Assembly: GCA_017405875.1 (NCBI GenBank)
Contig: JAFQZM010000029.1
Span: forward strand, 33,044 to 97,043
Length of the DNA: 64,000 bases
Source of the DNA: a bacterium
GTDB taxonomy: Bacteria > UBP6 > UBA1177
Direction of reading: 5' to 3'
Under the pieces are notes generated by a model that was not told the DNA's origin, did not search any database, and saw only the letters and a program-made list of their open reading frames with translations. A program made the translations under genes and the position numbers. Below, piece after piece: positions 20,026 to 29,369 of the stretch (positions are counted from its first letter, which is position 1; the number at the start of each line of letters is the position of its first letter).

Positions 20026-23000
20026 TAGCCTTTTTTACGAGCTTCTTCCTGAACGAACGAAAGCCATGCTACATTTTTTATTGGTTCAATTTTGAATTTT
20101 TTCCAGTCGCTTCCTTCAAACTGCTTGATCTGACGAATAAGCCAAAGCCCTTTTCTCGCAATATTGTAGGCTCCGTTTGCGTCTGCATCCTGCGGAAGAG
20201 TTTTGTCGGACTTCCTGCTGTCAAAGTGATTGCCGTTTTTATCGGCGACAGGAGAAATCAGATAATCGGTTGAACTGTTCGTGATGCTGTTTCTCATCTG
20301 CACCGTCAATTTGAACAGATAAAGCAGTCTTTGGAAGAAATCTTTGCTTGTCTGCCTTACAATTTCGGCTTTAAGATCGCTGTTCAATGCGATTTTATAA
20401 GTCTCGAAATGCTTTTTGAATTCGAGTGTCAGATCGATTTCACGATTATCCCAGTTGTGATTTTTCTTTTCATTTCTGAAAGTTTCGATTCTTGAACCGA
20501 TTGTGCAGACGCTCCATTTTGTCTGAGAATCTCCTGCTTTCACAGTGAAATTTTTATAGTCGAAAGCAAACTCAAAATGATCTTTTTGCGGATTGTAGCA
20601 GATAGAATCAAACTTTGAGAAGAAATCCTTTGCCTTTTCGATGGATTCATAGCGCGTATTAAAGAAGTTCACAAAACCTGTGACGGGGTCGATTTTGCTT
20701 GTATTCCAAGCCGGAACATAGAAGAGCATCCCGCTCTGTTTTCCTAATTTCTTGAAGCTCTCGAATTTGCCGGTTAACTGATATGCATGGAAAAGTCCGC
20801 CCGGCTCATTCGGGTCTTTCACCTGTTTGTCTACAAGGAAATTCAATTTGTCGATGAGCTTCTTTTCAAACTGCTCATAGACACTTTTTTCAACCTTCTG
20901 GCGACCGCGCATAAAGCCAGCGTTGAGATCTTCAAGAACAACAATCGCTTTGTATTTTATCATCAGCTGCGAAATTTTATGAATGACCTGACTGAGATAG
21001 CCGCTCTTTAAATCTTTAATGTTTTCAACTGATTGCCAGCTTCTGCGTGCAGCGTCTCTTTCTTTTTCCCTGTTATCAAGGAGTTTATGATAATCTGTGC
21101 GGTAATCATATTTGTTTTCACTGACGATTTCATTGAGTGAGATTTGTTCCTTTATGTTTCCGTTAAGGTCGATAACTGTTACATAGAGCAGATTCCTTTC
21201 ACCGCGGTCAATTCCAATAATGTTCAGATCATCAGACTCTTTGATATAGTCGCAGACAAGAGCGTTTATATTGTCACGATTTCCGGCTTTGAAATTGATC
21301 GTCATCGGCACATGGAATTGAAACTTATCTAAGGAATAGCGGCGGTCTTTAATGATTGGATATGCAAATTTATCTTTCAATTCTGTGTAGTGGTGACCGT
21401 GTTTCTGAATTTCATCATTATAGGTTATTGATTTCTTACGGAAGAAAACTTCAGCTTCGCCGTTGAGTTTGTAAACGACATCTTTAAGGTTGCTGCTGTC
21501 AAAAAGCATTCTCCAGTATAGCGTGTGTATATTCGGAGTTCCTTTGCTGTAAGAGGAAAAATCCTTGTTGTAGATCTGGAAAAGATAGAGTTTTCCCTCG
21601 TCAACGAGCTGATTGATATATGATGTTGATACGTTTACAAAGGAGATTTTGTATCCCTGCTGCTCGACCTCGCGATAAAATTGACTTATATCTTCATAAG
21701 ATGAGGTGTCTGAAAAATGGAAGTCGAAATCTTGCCAGTCCTTATTCTTCCTGAGGGATTCCTTCATGAAGTTGATCCATTTGCGGAGATCTTCCGGCTT
21801 AACATTCGGACCTTTCTTGAAAGTCTCTTTCTTTCTGATTTCTAAAATTTCATCACTCGGGGCGAATTCGTTGATGCGTGATGCTGCAAAGAAAACCTTG
21901 GGAAGCATTTTATTCGGACCGGGTAGAAGTTTATAAACCATTTTTTCATAGCAGTCGCCATCTGATTTTATCTCTTTAGAAGCAAAGATTTTGTTGTTAT
22001 TTTTGTCCATGATTCCGAGATAATACATGCCATCCTTTCTGAGAAGAACACAAGTGTTGTCTGACTCTTTGTTCAGATCCCAGCCGTTCAAAAGAGTCGA
22101 ATTTTTAAAGTTCAGCTTGATCTTTTCGGTCGAGTATGGCTTTCTCGTTAAATAGTTGCGGACTTTGTTGTATAACAGTGTAAAATTATTAAAGTTTTCA
22201 TATAGCGGAGAAAATTCGCCGTAAAACTCGGCATTTTTGTCTGATTCGGTTCCCGAGCCGACCAGAGGTTTCACAAATCTTTGCAAATCCTTGATGGCAT
22301 CAAGAAAATTCTTGATTTTTTCAACATTCTGCTTGTCGGCAGCAAGTTTATTGCCTTCTGGATAACTGCAATTCAAAAGGTCGCGAGTGTTGAGATATTG
22401 CTTTGAAATTTCAGCAAGCAGGTCGTTCCGGCTATTTTCAGGCTCGCCGCAATTCGCAAAGTATTGATCAACTCCTTTTTCTTCACCGGCTTCCTTGAGA
22501 CATTCGTTGATAAAACCAATCGAATAGCTCTCCGCATTCGTCATCTTTTTGATGCGCTCTTCATACTTTTCAGCCTTTTCTTTGCTTTTTGGCGGATTGT
22601 TGCGTTTGAACCATTCCTCGATCGCATTGGGAATAACCGCATAAGAACCGAACATCTGCTGAGAAATGTTTGTAAGCTGCAAATCGTTGCTTATGTAAAT
22701 TGTTTTAAGGTCAAAATCTCCAGTTCTTTTCAGAAGCCTACGAAGATTCCCGAAAAAATCGACTTCTTCGCTGTTTAGCTCTGTGTAGCATTTTTGAATT
22801 TGTTCCAAAACTTCATTATCTGAAACAAAAGCCTCCGGAATCCATGAAAAAGCATTTCGGTCACTTAAAATCTGCTTAAAAAGCGGCTTGAATTTCGGAA
22901 GACGATCCTTTTTCTCGCTCTGCTGCTGGTTATAAAGGTTTATGTATTCATTAAGACCCTTTGTCTTTTCGCCCTGTTTCGGGCTTTTTCCGCCAAGAAT

Positions 23001-23741
23001 AAGGTTGTAAGTTTCGATCTGCGTCTGAGTTAAAAGTGAACCGTAAAATGACAGCTCAAAAAATTCTGCAACCTTAGCTCCATTCAGCTCGCTGCTTAAA
23101 TTTTTCTGCAGCTCTTCAATGTTTGATCTTATCTCATCAATCTGCGTGATTTTTTCAAAGATTTTCATATTGTCGATAAACTTTGGCAGATTTTCATTGA
23201 TAAGTCGATAAGCAATCGCTGTCGATTTTTCCTCTGCGGAATACATGTTTTTTCTGTTTTCGTTGAAGCCGGTAAAATAAGTCGTGAAATCATTGAACTC
23301 GCCGATTAATTTGCGTTCTTCATCACTTTTTACCGCTTTGATAAGATCCTCGCGGATAAGCTCTTTTCCGAAAATGCGTTCGAAAGTCGCTTTATTATTT
23401 TCGTTTTTAAAAATACCGGCAATATGTTTTCTGAGGTCAGCTACACAAGTGACGAGCTCATCTTTTCTGTTGCTGTTGTAACATTCAAAATATTCATCAA
23501 GAAGTTTCTTCAACCCGTCTTTTTCTTTTTCAGTCAAATTTGAAAGAGCGTTTTCAATGAAAGTCTTGTGATACTCATCAATCAGCTTTTTCACTTTTTT
23601 ATAGCTTTCAGCTCGCTTCTCGTCTTCAGCCAACAAACCCTTTTTCTCTATGTTCTCAAGAGTTTTCCCAATAGGTTTAAGCTCAAACCTGAGAGTTTTG
23701 CCAAGCGAAAAAAGCCCTGTGAAATCAGAAAAATTACTCAT
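20025..23741 (-). CDS. cas12a: Type V-A CRISPR effector nuclease Cas12a (Cpf1)
   Basis: 1238 residues from the ATG at 23741 (MSNFSDFTGLFSLGKTLRFE), preceded by GGAGG; an ATG at 23753 adds four residues but overlaps that ribosome site. Cas12a processes its own pre-crRNA and cuts T-rich-PAM DNA with one RuvC site. RuvC residues are Asp845 (GIDRGERN), Glu937 (VVLEDLN) and Asp1187 (DADANGAY). Arg1150 (QMRNS) matches the Nuc-domain arginine. FHVPMTINFK (His810, Lys818) matches the crRNA-processing region. KLLPGPNKMLPKVFF is the PAM-interacting part, and the arginine-rich bridge helix follows RuvC-I. Length is close to the Lachnospiraceae enzyme (1228) and shorter than Francisella (1300). All known catalytic residues are intact, so it should be active. 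Confidence 0.98.
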   Translation of the reverse strand: MSNFSDFTGLFSLGKTLRFELKPIGKTLENIEKKGLLAEDEKRAESYKKVKKLIDEYHKTFIENALSNLTEKEKDGLKKLLDEYFECYNSNRKDELVTCVADLRKHIAGIFKNENNKATFERIFGKELIREDLIKAVKSDEERKLIGEFNDFTTYFTGFNENRKNMYSAEEKSTAIAYRLINENLPKFIDNMKIFEKITQIDEIRSNIEELQKNLSSELNGAKVAEFFELSFYGSLLTQTQIETYNLILGGKSPKQGEKTKGLNEYINLYNQQQSEKKDRLPKFKPLFKQILSDRNAFSWIPEAFVSDNEVLEQIQKCYTELNSEEVDFFGNLRRLLKRTGDFDLKTIYISNDLQLTNISQQMFGSYAVIPNAIEEWFKRNNPPKSKEKAEKYEERIKKMTNAESYSIGFINECLKEAGEEKGVDQYFANCGEPENSRNDLLAEISKQYLNTRDLLNCSYPEGNKLAADKQNVEKIKNFLDAIKDLQRFVKPLVGSGTESDKNAEFYGEFSPLYENFNNFTLLYNKVRNYLTRKPYSTEKIKLNFKNSTLLNGWDLNKESDNTCVLLRKDGMYYLGIMDKNNNKIFASKEIKSDGDCYEKMVYKLLPGPNKMLPKVFFAASRINEFAPSDEILEIRKKETFKKGPNVKPEDLRKWINFMKESLRKNKDWQDFDFHFSDTSSYEDISQFYREVEQQGYKISFVNVSTSYINQLVDEGKLYLFQIYNKDFSSYSKGTPNIHTLYWRMLFDSSNLKDVVYKLNGEAEVFFRKKSITYNDEIQKHGHHYTELKDKFAYPIIKDRRYSLDKFQFHVPMTINFKAGNRDNINALVCDYIKESDDLNIIGIDRGERNLLYVTVIDLNGNIKEQISLNEIVSENKYDYRTDYHKLLDNREKERDAARRSWQSVENIKDLKSGYLSQVIHKISQLMIKYKAIVVLEDLNAGFMRGRQKVEKSVYEQFEKKLIDKLNFLVDKQVKDPNEPGGLFHAYQLTGKFESFKKLGKQSGMLFYVPAWNTSKIDPVTGFVNFFNTRYESIEKAKDFFSKFDSICYNPQKDHFEFAFDYKNFTVKAGDSQTKWSVCTIGSRIETFRNEKKNHNWDNREIDLTLEFKKHFETYKIALNSDLKAEIVRQTSKDFFQRLLYLFKLTVQMRNSITNSSTDYLISPVADKNGNHFDSRKSDKTLPQDADANGAYNIARKGLWLIRQIKQFEGSDWKKFKIEPIKNVAWLSFVQEEARKKG

Positions 23742-24164
23742 TTTTTCCTCCATTTAAATATATATTTGCCACCATGTTTTTATCCATACAAACTTCAAAG
23801 AACCAACAAAAGATTTTCAATTTTACTCGCCAACTAAGGCATATACCGCCGAAGTTGGAAAAAATCATGTTTTTATAAAAGAAATCTTGCTCAATCTCCC
23901 CGCACTATACCCAAACTCATGCCCTTTTCAAGAATAACCACTTAATTTTATTAAATAATTTTCCAATTTTAATCTATGCAGAGTTAAATAAAAACGCTTG
24001 ATTTTGAGGCGTGATTTTAAACACTACTTTATAATTTGAAGATTAATATTAGATTTTTTACATTGACTTTGTTGCGTGAATATTTATTATTTGTTTGCAA
24101 ACGGTTTATTTGGTAAAACGAGATGGAAAATGAAATTGTGATTCACAACGAAACAGACTTGCAG
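23742..24164. other. Intergenic stretch upstream of cas12a
   Basis: 423 AT-rich bases. It contains the cas promoter (23904-23931). No convincing gene, tracrRNA-like anti-repeat or terminator was seen. The right half (24000-24164) is the 3' flank of the oxidoreductase gene. Confidence 0.6.
23904..23931 (-). promoter_or_regulatory. Probable promoter of the cas12a-cas4-cas1-cas2 operon
   Basis: On the minus strand TTGAAA (23926-23931) is followed after 16 bases by TATAGT (23904-23909). This sigma-70-like pair lies about 160 bases before the cas12a start. It is the best match in the gap and is read towards cas12a. Confidence 0.5.
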
Positions 24165-24749
24165 TCAAAGATTTACACCATTCGGGGAACGGAGCAGCTG
24201 CACGATCTGATCTGCCGATTTCTTCATGATTCCGCTGACGTCAGCCCCTTGAATGTCGAGCCCTTCAGCTTTTATGCAGAGAGTGTTTTTTATTCCGAAA
24301 AGGTCGGTGCAAAGCTGTTTCACGTAATCGTATCCGTAATTGTTTTCAGGTATGAATCCGCCTGCTGTCGTGACGTAGATCAGTCTCTCTGCTTTGCACA
24401 AGCCTTCAGGGATTCCCGCTTCATTATAGACAAAAGTCAGTCCGTTCACGCATATCGCTTCGATATAGCATTTTAAAACTGCCGGAAAAGAGAGATCCCA
24501 GTAAGGAGCGGCAATGACGATCTCGTCTGCAGCACTGAACTGTCTGGCAAAACGGAACATTTTATCCGAGTAAGAGCCTTTTTCTATGAATCTGTCGCGT
24601 TTTGAAAGCTCGTCATAGTTGAGAGGTGCAATATCTTCCTCGAACAAATTCAGGATTTCAAAATCACCGGATATCGTCTGCAGTGCTTTTTTGGCAAGAC
24701 TAAGTGTTCTTGAATCAGGTCTCGCACAAGCATTGATTAACAAAATCAT
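24165..24749 (-). CDS. NAD(P)H-dependent FMN oxidoreductase, flavodoxin-like fold
   Basis: 194 residues. The start MILLINACARPDSRTLSLAKK matches the FMN-phosphate loop of azoreductase/quinone-reductase-type proteins. APYWDLSFPAVLKCYIEAI corresponds to the conserved P-W-x-x-x-P-A-x-L-K-x-Y-I motif of that family. VTTAGG is a further flavin contact. It is expected to be a soluble dimer reducing quinones, azo or nitro compounds; the substrate is unknown. Its start is directly adjacent to the pyrE stop, so both may be co-transcribed. Confidence 0.85.
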   Translation of the reverse strand: MILLINACARPDSRTLSLAKKALQTISGDFEILNLFEEDIAPLNYDELSKRDRFIEKGSYSDKMFRFARQFSAADEIVIAAPYWDLSFPAVLKCYIEAICVNGLTFVYNEAGIPEGLCKAERLIYVTTAGGFIPENNYGYDYVKQLCTDLFGIKNTLCIKAEGLDIQGADVSGIMKKSADQIVQLLRSPNGVNL

Positions 24750-25424
24750 TTACTTTGCGCCGTAGATTTTGTAGTAGTCTTCGATCCTCGATTTCATTTC
24801 ATCGTCAATGAGGACTTTGCCGCCGACCTTTCTGCCGTAGAGGTATTCAACGACTTCGGCCATTGTGACGATGGAGAAGGTGTTCATTTTGAAATCGTCT
24901 CTGATCTCGTCAAGTGCGCTCTTTTCGCCCGTTCCGCGTTCCATTCTGTTGACTGAGACCGAAAGTGCCGCAAGTTCGACATCAGCCGCCGCCTTGAGGA
25001 GCGGAACAGTTTCGCGGATGCTCGTTCCTGCCGTCGTGACGTCTTCGATTATGAGGACTCTGTCTCCTTTCTGGAGTTTGTGACCGATGAGATTCCCGCC
25101 TTCGCCGTGGTCTTTCACCTCTTTTCTGTTGAAGCAGAAAGAGACGTTTTTGCCGTATTTTGCGTTAAGCGCGATAGCGGTGGAAACTGCAAGCGGAATC
25201 CCTTTGTAGGCCGGCCCGAAAAGGACGTCGAACTCCCCTTTCGTGTTTTCCATGATCGATTCGGCGTAAAATTCACCGAGTTTCGCAATCTGCTCGCCCG
25301 TTCTGTATTTGCCGGTATTTACGAAAAACGGGGTTTTTCTGCCGCTTTTGGTGACGAAATCACCGAAAGTGAGGACTTCACACGCCACCATAAAATCAAT
25401 GAAATCATGTTTGTAGTTATTCAT
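24750..25424 (-). CDS. pyrE: Orotate phosphoribosyltransferase
   Basis: 224 residues from the ATG at 25424 (MNNYKHDFIDFMVACEVL), preceded by AGAGGT. The in-frame ATG at 25439 adds five residues and is less like the family start. PyrE couples orotate and PRPP to OMP in pyrimidine synthesis. The PRPP-binding motif is VLIIEDVTTAGTSIRE. FGDFVTKSGRKTPFF and FGPAYKGIPLA are substrate motifs. A 12-codon upstream ORF with its own strong ribosome site overlaps the start (25417-25455), suggesting translational coupling or control. Confidence 0.95.
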   Translation of the reverse strand: MNNYKHDFIDFMVACEVLTFGDFVTKSGRKTPFFVNTGKYRTGEQIAKLGEFYAESIMENTKGEFDVLFGPAYKGIPLAVSTAIALNAKYGKNVSFCFNRKEVKDHGEGGNLIGHKLQKGDRVLIIEDVTTAGTSIRETVPLLKAAADVELAALSVSVNRMERGTGEKSALDEIRDDFKMNTFSIVTMAEVVEYLYGRKVGGKVLIDDEMKSRIEDYYKIYGAK

Positions 25425-25455
25425 TATGACCTCTGACATTCAATCTGTAATTCAT
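25417..25455 (-). CDS. 12-codon upstream ORF overlapping pyrE
   Basis: MNYRLNVRGHNE, stop TAA. GGAGG lies five bases before its ATG at 25455, a better ribosome site than that of pyrE itself. Its stop falls within the first codons of pyrE (ATGAATAA), the arrangement used for termination-reinitiation. It may be a leader peptide, or a fortuitous short frame. Only the sequence arrangement supports it. Confidence 0.4.
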   Translation of the reverse strand: MNYRLNVRGHNE

Positions 25456-25541
25456 ATTTACCTCCAAGAAAAATTAAACTTGCGAATTATAGTGAAAATG
25501 GAATTGAAAACAAGAAGTCTGAGGGTTTTAAATCAAAGAAT

Positions 25542-26459
25542 TTAGAGAAACAGCATCGAACAACCGTCGGACTTGCTTTCTTCTTTTTCAGCCGGAACTT
25601 CAGAATCGGTTGCGGGTGCGGAATCGCCGTCAGCGGTATCTTCAGGTGTTGTTCCGGTTGTCGGAGCTTCGGTATTTGCGGTGTCTTCGTCTTCCGGAGC
25701 CGGAGAAATAACATCGGTATCACTTTCGTTGGCTCCTTCCTCTCCTAAATAAGCAAGCTGGACATCACATGTTTCGCAACATTCTTTGTTTTCACAACTT
25801 TCAGCCGCCTCAACACACTCGAATTTAGTCTTATAGATGTTTCTCATGACCTCGTTCAGACAGCAGTATGCAATATCTTCAGCCAATCCGCTTTCCCTGC
25901 CGACACTGTTTACCGGAGTATCGAGGATTGTTTCGATTTCTTCTTCAGTGACAGGTTCAAAGCAGGTATTTGTGAAAGTCATTTCATAAGAAACGCATGC
26001 ATTGAGAATTTCAGAATCGGTGCACATCGTTCTTGGAGTAGTCGCTAATTCCATTCCACATTCTGTTTCCAAAGCTGCCGTACAGCCTTCCGCACTGAAA
26101 TTTTCGCTTGTTCCTGTTTTAGTTTTAGCTCCGAAAACACCCAGCAGACAGGTGCAGAAATATTCGCCGTTTGCATGCAATGTGCAGTTTCCTGCTTCGT
26201 TTTCGCAAATGTAGTCAGCATCGTGACAATAATCTCCGTCAAGCTGAGCCAAGCATTCTTCATCATCCGGGAAAAAATTTGTTTCTTCCGCATAAGAAAT
26301 TTCTTTGCCGTTGCGGCAAATACATTCAATGTCGAGCATCTCACCTGAACGCTCGAAACTGCACTTTCCACTGTCTGATTCACACGAAACTTTTTCGTTT
26401 TCAGCAAAAAGAGTTGTCGCAAGCGCAAGCATTGCGATAAAAATCAATGATTTTTTCAT
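25542..26459 (-). CDS. Secreted Cys-rich protein with acidic linker and GCS-hydrophobic tail
   Basis: 305 residues from the ATG at 26459 (preceded by GGAG). Signal peptide MKKSLIFIAMLALATTLFA. The mature part has more than 20 cysteines in EGF-like or small disulfide modules (CESDSGKCSFE; CICRNG; CENEAGNCTLH; FCTCLLG; ECCETC). From about residue 225 it is a Glu/Asp/Thr/Pro-rich linker, ending SKSDGCSMLFL. That ending has the same build as the end of the amidase at 36504-39629 (GGKGGCSLLLF). It has no transmembrane anchor besides the signal peptide. Function unknown; a surface-exposed, disulfide-stabilised protein is likely. Confidence 0.75.
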   Translation of the reverse strand: MKKSLIFIAMLALATTLFAENEKVSCESDSGKCSFERSGEMLDIECICRNGKEISYAEETNFFPDDEECLAQLDGDYCHDADYICENEAGNCTLHANGEYFCTCLLGVFGAKTKTGTSENFSAEGCTAALETECGMELATTPRTMCTDSEILNACVSYEMTFTNTCFEPVTEEEIETILDTPVNSVGRESGLAEDIAYCCLNEVMRNIYKTKFECVEAAESCENKECCETCDVQLAYLGEEGANESDTDVISPAPEDEDTANTEAPTTGTTPEDTADGDSAPATDSEVPAEKEESKSDGCSMLFL

Positions 26460-26569
26460 TGTAGTCTCCATTAAATAAATTAATAAATAAACAGCAAACA
26501 GCAAAATTTGTTTGCCCACATTTATTTAGTTACATGAAGTACTGATTTTTCTGACTCAAAAATAAAAAA

Positions 26570-28651
26570 TTATTCAAAAACGATCTCTCCGTCTATGATT
26601 TTGTAATCATCGCCTTCAACGAAACCTCTTTCCTCCAAATATTTCAAATATTCTTCACGCAATTTGGCTTTTCTTTCTGCGGTGTAATAATTATTCATGA
26701 CTTCTTGTTTACGACTCAAATGTTCTGCTTTTTCTGCTTCTGTTGTTAATTGGGTGTATTTTGCTCCTGAATTCATCAAATCATCTAAATTTTCTGCAAG
26801 AATCACACCGTTAAGACCGAATATTGGGCTGTTTTCAGAATCAATACCATCTTCTCCCTCGTACCCTAGCCCCATTATTCCGGCAGAATTAAGACTCAAA
26901 ACTGCCCACTCATCAAATGTACAGTCACATGTTGGTTGAGCATAGGGTCTTGTGTCAACACATGCTTGTTTAGGCGATTGGTTCGCTTCCGCAACAGAAT
27001 TAAGACAACCATTTTCTCCGGTGTTAGCCCAACCTTGTATTACGTTATTGTAATTCCAATCAAGCTCTTGCCTATTTGACGAATTATCTGTTGAATATCT
27101 CCAAACACTATCAGCAATAATATATGGAGGAAAAGAAAACTCTATATTTCTAGGTGCCCCGGAGAATTGATACCTATAATTCATTACGCTACGATGGATT
27201 TCACTTTTACCACTTTGATCATTACCGTTGTGTGTCAGCATAAAAGCATGCCCCATTTCATGCATAGTTGTTCCGGTATATTGTTCTTGGGTAGCAGGTG
27301 AAATGATCCCATTAACATTATGTGCTACATAACCTAACGAAACAATAACCCTATCAGTTCCTATGCCGCTTCCAGTACTACCGCAAGATATTCCTGAAGA
27401 TGTTTCTCCTTCCTTGGTATGTCTGTTTGTTGCAATAACCCAATAATAAATACCATCACGTGAAGATGTAAAATCCACACTTTTTTTATCATATGTGTTG
27501 TAAAAATTATTAATTGTCCAGTTCGGATTATCTGCCTGATTAAAATGAGAAGATTTACACAAAGCTCCTTTAAGAGATGCGCTATCTGACATTTCTCCAA
27601 GATTGTCATCTAGATCTATATGAAGATTAATATTTCCATATCTCATAAAGGAAGCAGAAAGTTCTGTTTTTATAAAAGTTTCGTAATCCTTGAAAAAATA
27701 TACCCAATTATTATTTATCTGTCTCTTAAAATAATCCACCTCTACGAACACATCTTTCTGAGTCGGACTAGCACCTTCCCAAGGAAGAGGTAAAGCCTCA
27801 TATCCAACAGTCTCAATATAATCATTTAAACCGTCTTTGTCAGTATCTCGAGCGGAACCGTTTAGCATTATAGAAGCTGTTCCCAAAACTGACTCAAGTG
27901 CATCAGACAAACCGTCATGATCCAAATCACCCAAATTAGTGTATGGATCAACTATAAGTCTTGCGTTGCCTTCAGACGCAGCATTGTAAGCTCCTCCATA
28001 TATGTAACAACCGGAAGAACACGAACCTGTTGTTTTTGTTATTTTAGAAGTTAATCCTGCGCCAGCGTCATGATCGTAAGCCACAATTGCATTATTTGAA
28101 ACAAGATACAACACGTTGCTTGCCGCTGATGCTCCACCGCTTGCATTCTTGTCTGTATTGAAATAATAAAAATAGAGTTTTCGCCAAGCAACAATCGGCG
28201 ATGTCTGAGAATAAGCATCCCAAGCAGGAATACTTTGCTTTATTCCGCCTAAAGGAGCATTGCTAACAGATGTTCCCAATGTTCCATCAATATATTGTTT
28301 AATATTTGCAGTAACTCCAACTTGTCCGGAAAAATAATTTCGCATAACAAGATTATAAGTTCCTGTTGTCGTAGGTGTGTATGTGAGTGTCGAATCATTG
28401 CTGTCCTGTGTTGATAGACAGTCTGAGCCGCAGTCATCATTCATAGCAACCTGAACATTACTGCTGTTCAAAAGATAAAGAACCGAGTCTCCGCTGGAAA
28501 ATGTCCTGAATTTGTACTGTTTCCCTGCAGTTAAGCTAAACTGTCTTCTGTAAATTCTGCTTGAATTTGCAAAATCATTAACTTGCGGAGTGTTTGCCGC
28601 CGATACAAAAAACGGCATGAAAAATGCGCATAAAATCAGAAGTTTTTTCAT
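26570..28651 (-). CDS. Secreted zinc metalloprotease with calcium-binding TSP3-like repeats
   Basis: 693 residues from the ATG at 28651, six bases after GGGGAGAG. Signal peptide MKKLLILCAFFMPFFVSA. The N-terminal region up to about residue 120 resembles a pre-peptidase beta-sandwich (GKQYKFRTFSSGDSVLYLL; GTYNLVMRNY). Two thrombospondin type-3-like calcium loops follow (DLDHDGLSDALE; DTDKDGLNDYIE). The catalytic motif is His464-Glu-x-x-His468-x5-His474 (HEMGHAFMLTH), with a Met-turn VMNY further on, the metzincin layout. It should act outside the cell or in the periplasm. No C-terminal sorting tail. It lies two bases after a membrane-protein gene whose end carries its ribosome site. Confidence 0.85.
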   Translation of the reverse strand: MKKLLILCAFFMPFFVSAANTPQVNDFANSSRIYRRQFSLTAGKQYKFRTFSSGDSVLYLLNSSNVQVAMNDDCGSDCLSTQDSNDSTLTYTPTTTGTYNLVMRNYFSGQVGVTANIKQYIDGTLGTSVSNAPLGGIKQSIPAWDAYSQTSPIVAWRKLYFYYFNTDKNASGGASAASNVLYLVSNNAIVAYDHDAGAGLTSKITKTTGSCSSGCYIYGGAYNAASEGNARLIVDPYTNLGDLDHDGLSDALESVLGTASIMLNGSARDTDKDGLNDYIETVGYEALPLPWEGASPTQKDVFVEVDYFKRQINNNWVYFFKDYETFIKTELSASFMRYGNINLHIDLDDNLGEMSDSASLKGALCKSSHFNQADNPNWTINNFYNTYDKKSVDFTSSRDGIYYWVIATNRHTKEGETSSGISCGSTGSGIGTDRVIVSLGYVAHNVNGIISPATQEQYTGTTMHEMGHAFMLTHNGNDQSGKSEIHRSVMNYRYQFSGAPRNIEFSFPPYIIADSVWRYSTDNSSNRQELDWNYNNVIQGWANTGENGCLNSVAEANQSPKQACVDTRPYAQPTCDCTFDEWAVLSLNSAGIMGLGYEGEDGIDSENSPIFGLNGVILAENLDDLMNSGAKYTQLTTEAEKAEHLSRKQEVMNNYYTAERKAKLREEYLKYLEERGFVEGDDYKIIDGEIVFE

Positions 28652-28653
28652 GA

Positions 28654-29211
28654 TTACTCTCCCCAAATTTGTTCTTTTGTTTTTGCCAGTTCCTCGTCGC
28701 TTATTTTACGTCCCGATTTTTTAATTTCTTCAAGATAATCAAAGTATTTTTGTTGTCTTTGTTTCTGTTCTTCAGTAAGCTCGGTTTTATATCTGCTTTT
28801 TCCTACCGTGGCGAAAAACTTATTCTCAACATAATCCCGTTCTCTGGTATACCATTCTGGAATCGGCGGCAAATCGGGGTTTTTCTTAATTGCAAAATCA
28901 AGTTTGGCATCCAATTCTTCATATCTTTTTTGCAAAGCCTCTCCTTCCAGTTTTTCAACTTCGTTAAAAGGAAGTGGTTCCAAACCTGTCTGCTCGTTGA
29001 AAATTTTCTCGGAATCGACAGGTTTTAACGATCTTTTCAAAGCTTTTGTCATATCAGAAATTTGTTTTTCCTTTTCTATCTGTTGTGCTTTGATATCGTT
29101 GCCTCTTTTTGGCTCATAAGTTTGATCTTTGGGAGTATAACCCACTAAAAAAAGTACGACACCGATAAAAACTATTACCGCTAAAATAATAATTATTTTA
29201 CTTTTACTCAT
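28654..29211 (-). CDS. Single-pass membrane protein of unknown function, coupled to the metalloprotease gene
   Basis: 185 residues from the ATG at 29211, seven bases after GAGGTG. An N-terminal helix (KIIIILAVIVFIGVVLFLVG, from about residue 5) is followed by a hydrophilic, Lys/Glu-rich, mostly helical domain outside. There are no cysteines and no recognised motif. Its stop (TAA) lies two bases before the metalloprotease ATG, and the protease ribosome site is inside its last codons. The two are therefore translated together. A role as chaperone, inhibitor or anchor of the protease is possible but is inference from position only. Confidence 0.65.
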   Translation of the reverse strand: MSKSKIIIILAVIVFIGVVLFLVGYTPKDQTYEPKRGNDIKAQQIEKEKQISDMTKALKRSLKPVDSEKIFNEQTGLEPLPFNEVEKLEGEALQKRYEELDAKLDFAIKKNPDLPPIPEWYTRERDYVENKFFATVGKSRYKTELTEEQKQRQQKYFDYLEEIKKSGRKISDEELAKTKEQIWGE

Positions 29212-29369
29212 TGAAAACACCTCTTTTTCCAAAATAACGGAATATTATACAAGAAATCGAATTGCTGTAAACACTAAAAATAAACGGAACGAGAAATTAA
29301 AAAGTCGCCGAAAAAACGATTTCAGAAAATTGACATAGAGAAAATAATCGGAAAATATCAGTCAAGGAA

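Noticed and set aside
23742..24164. tracrRNA or anti-repeat near cas12a
   Set aside because: No stretch complementary to the repeat was seen, and type V-A systems do not need one.
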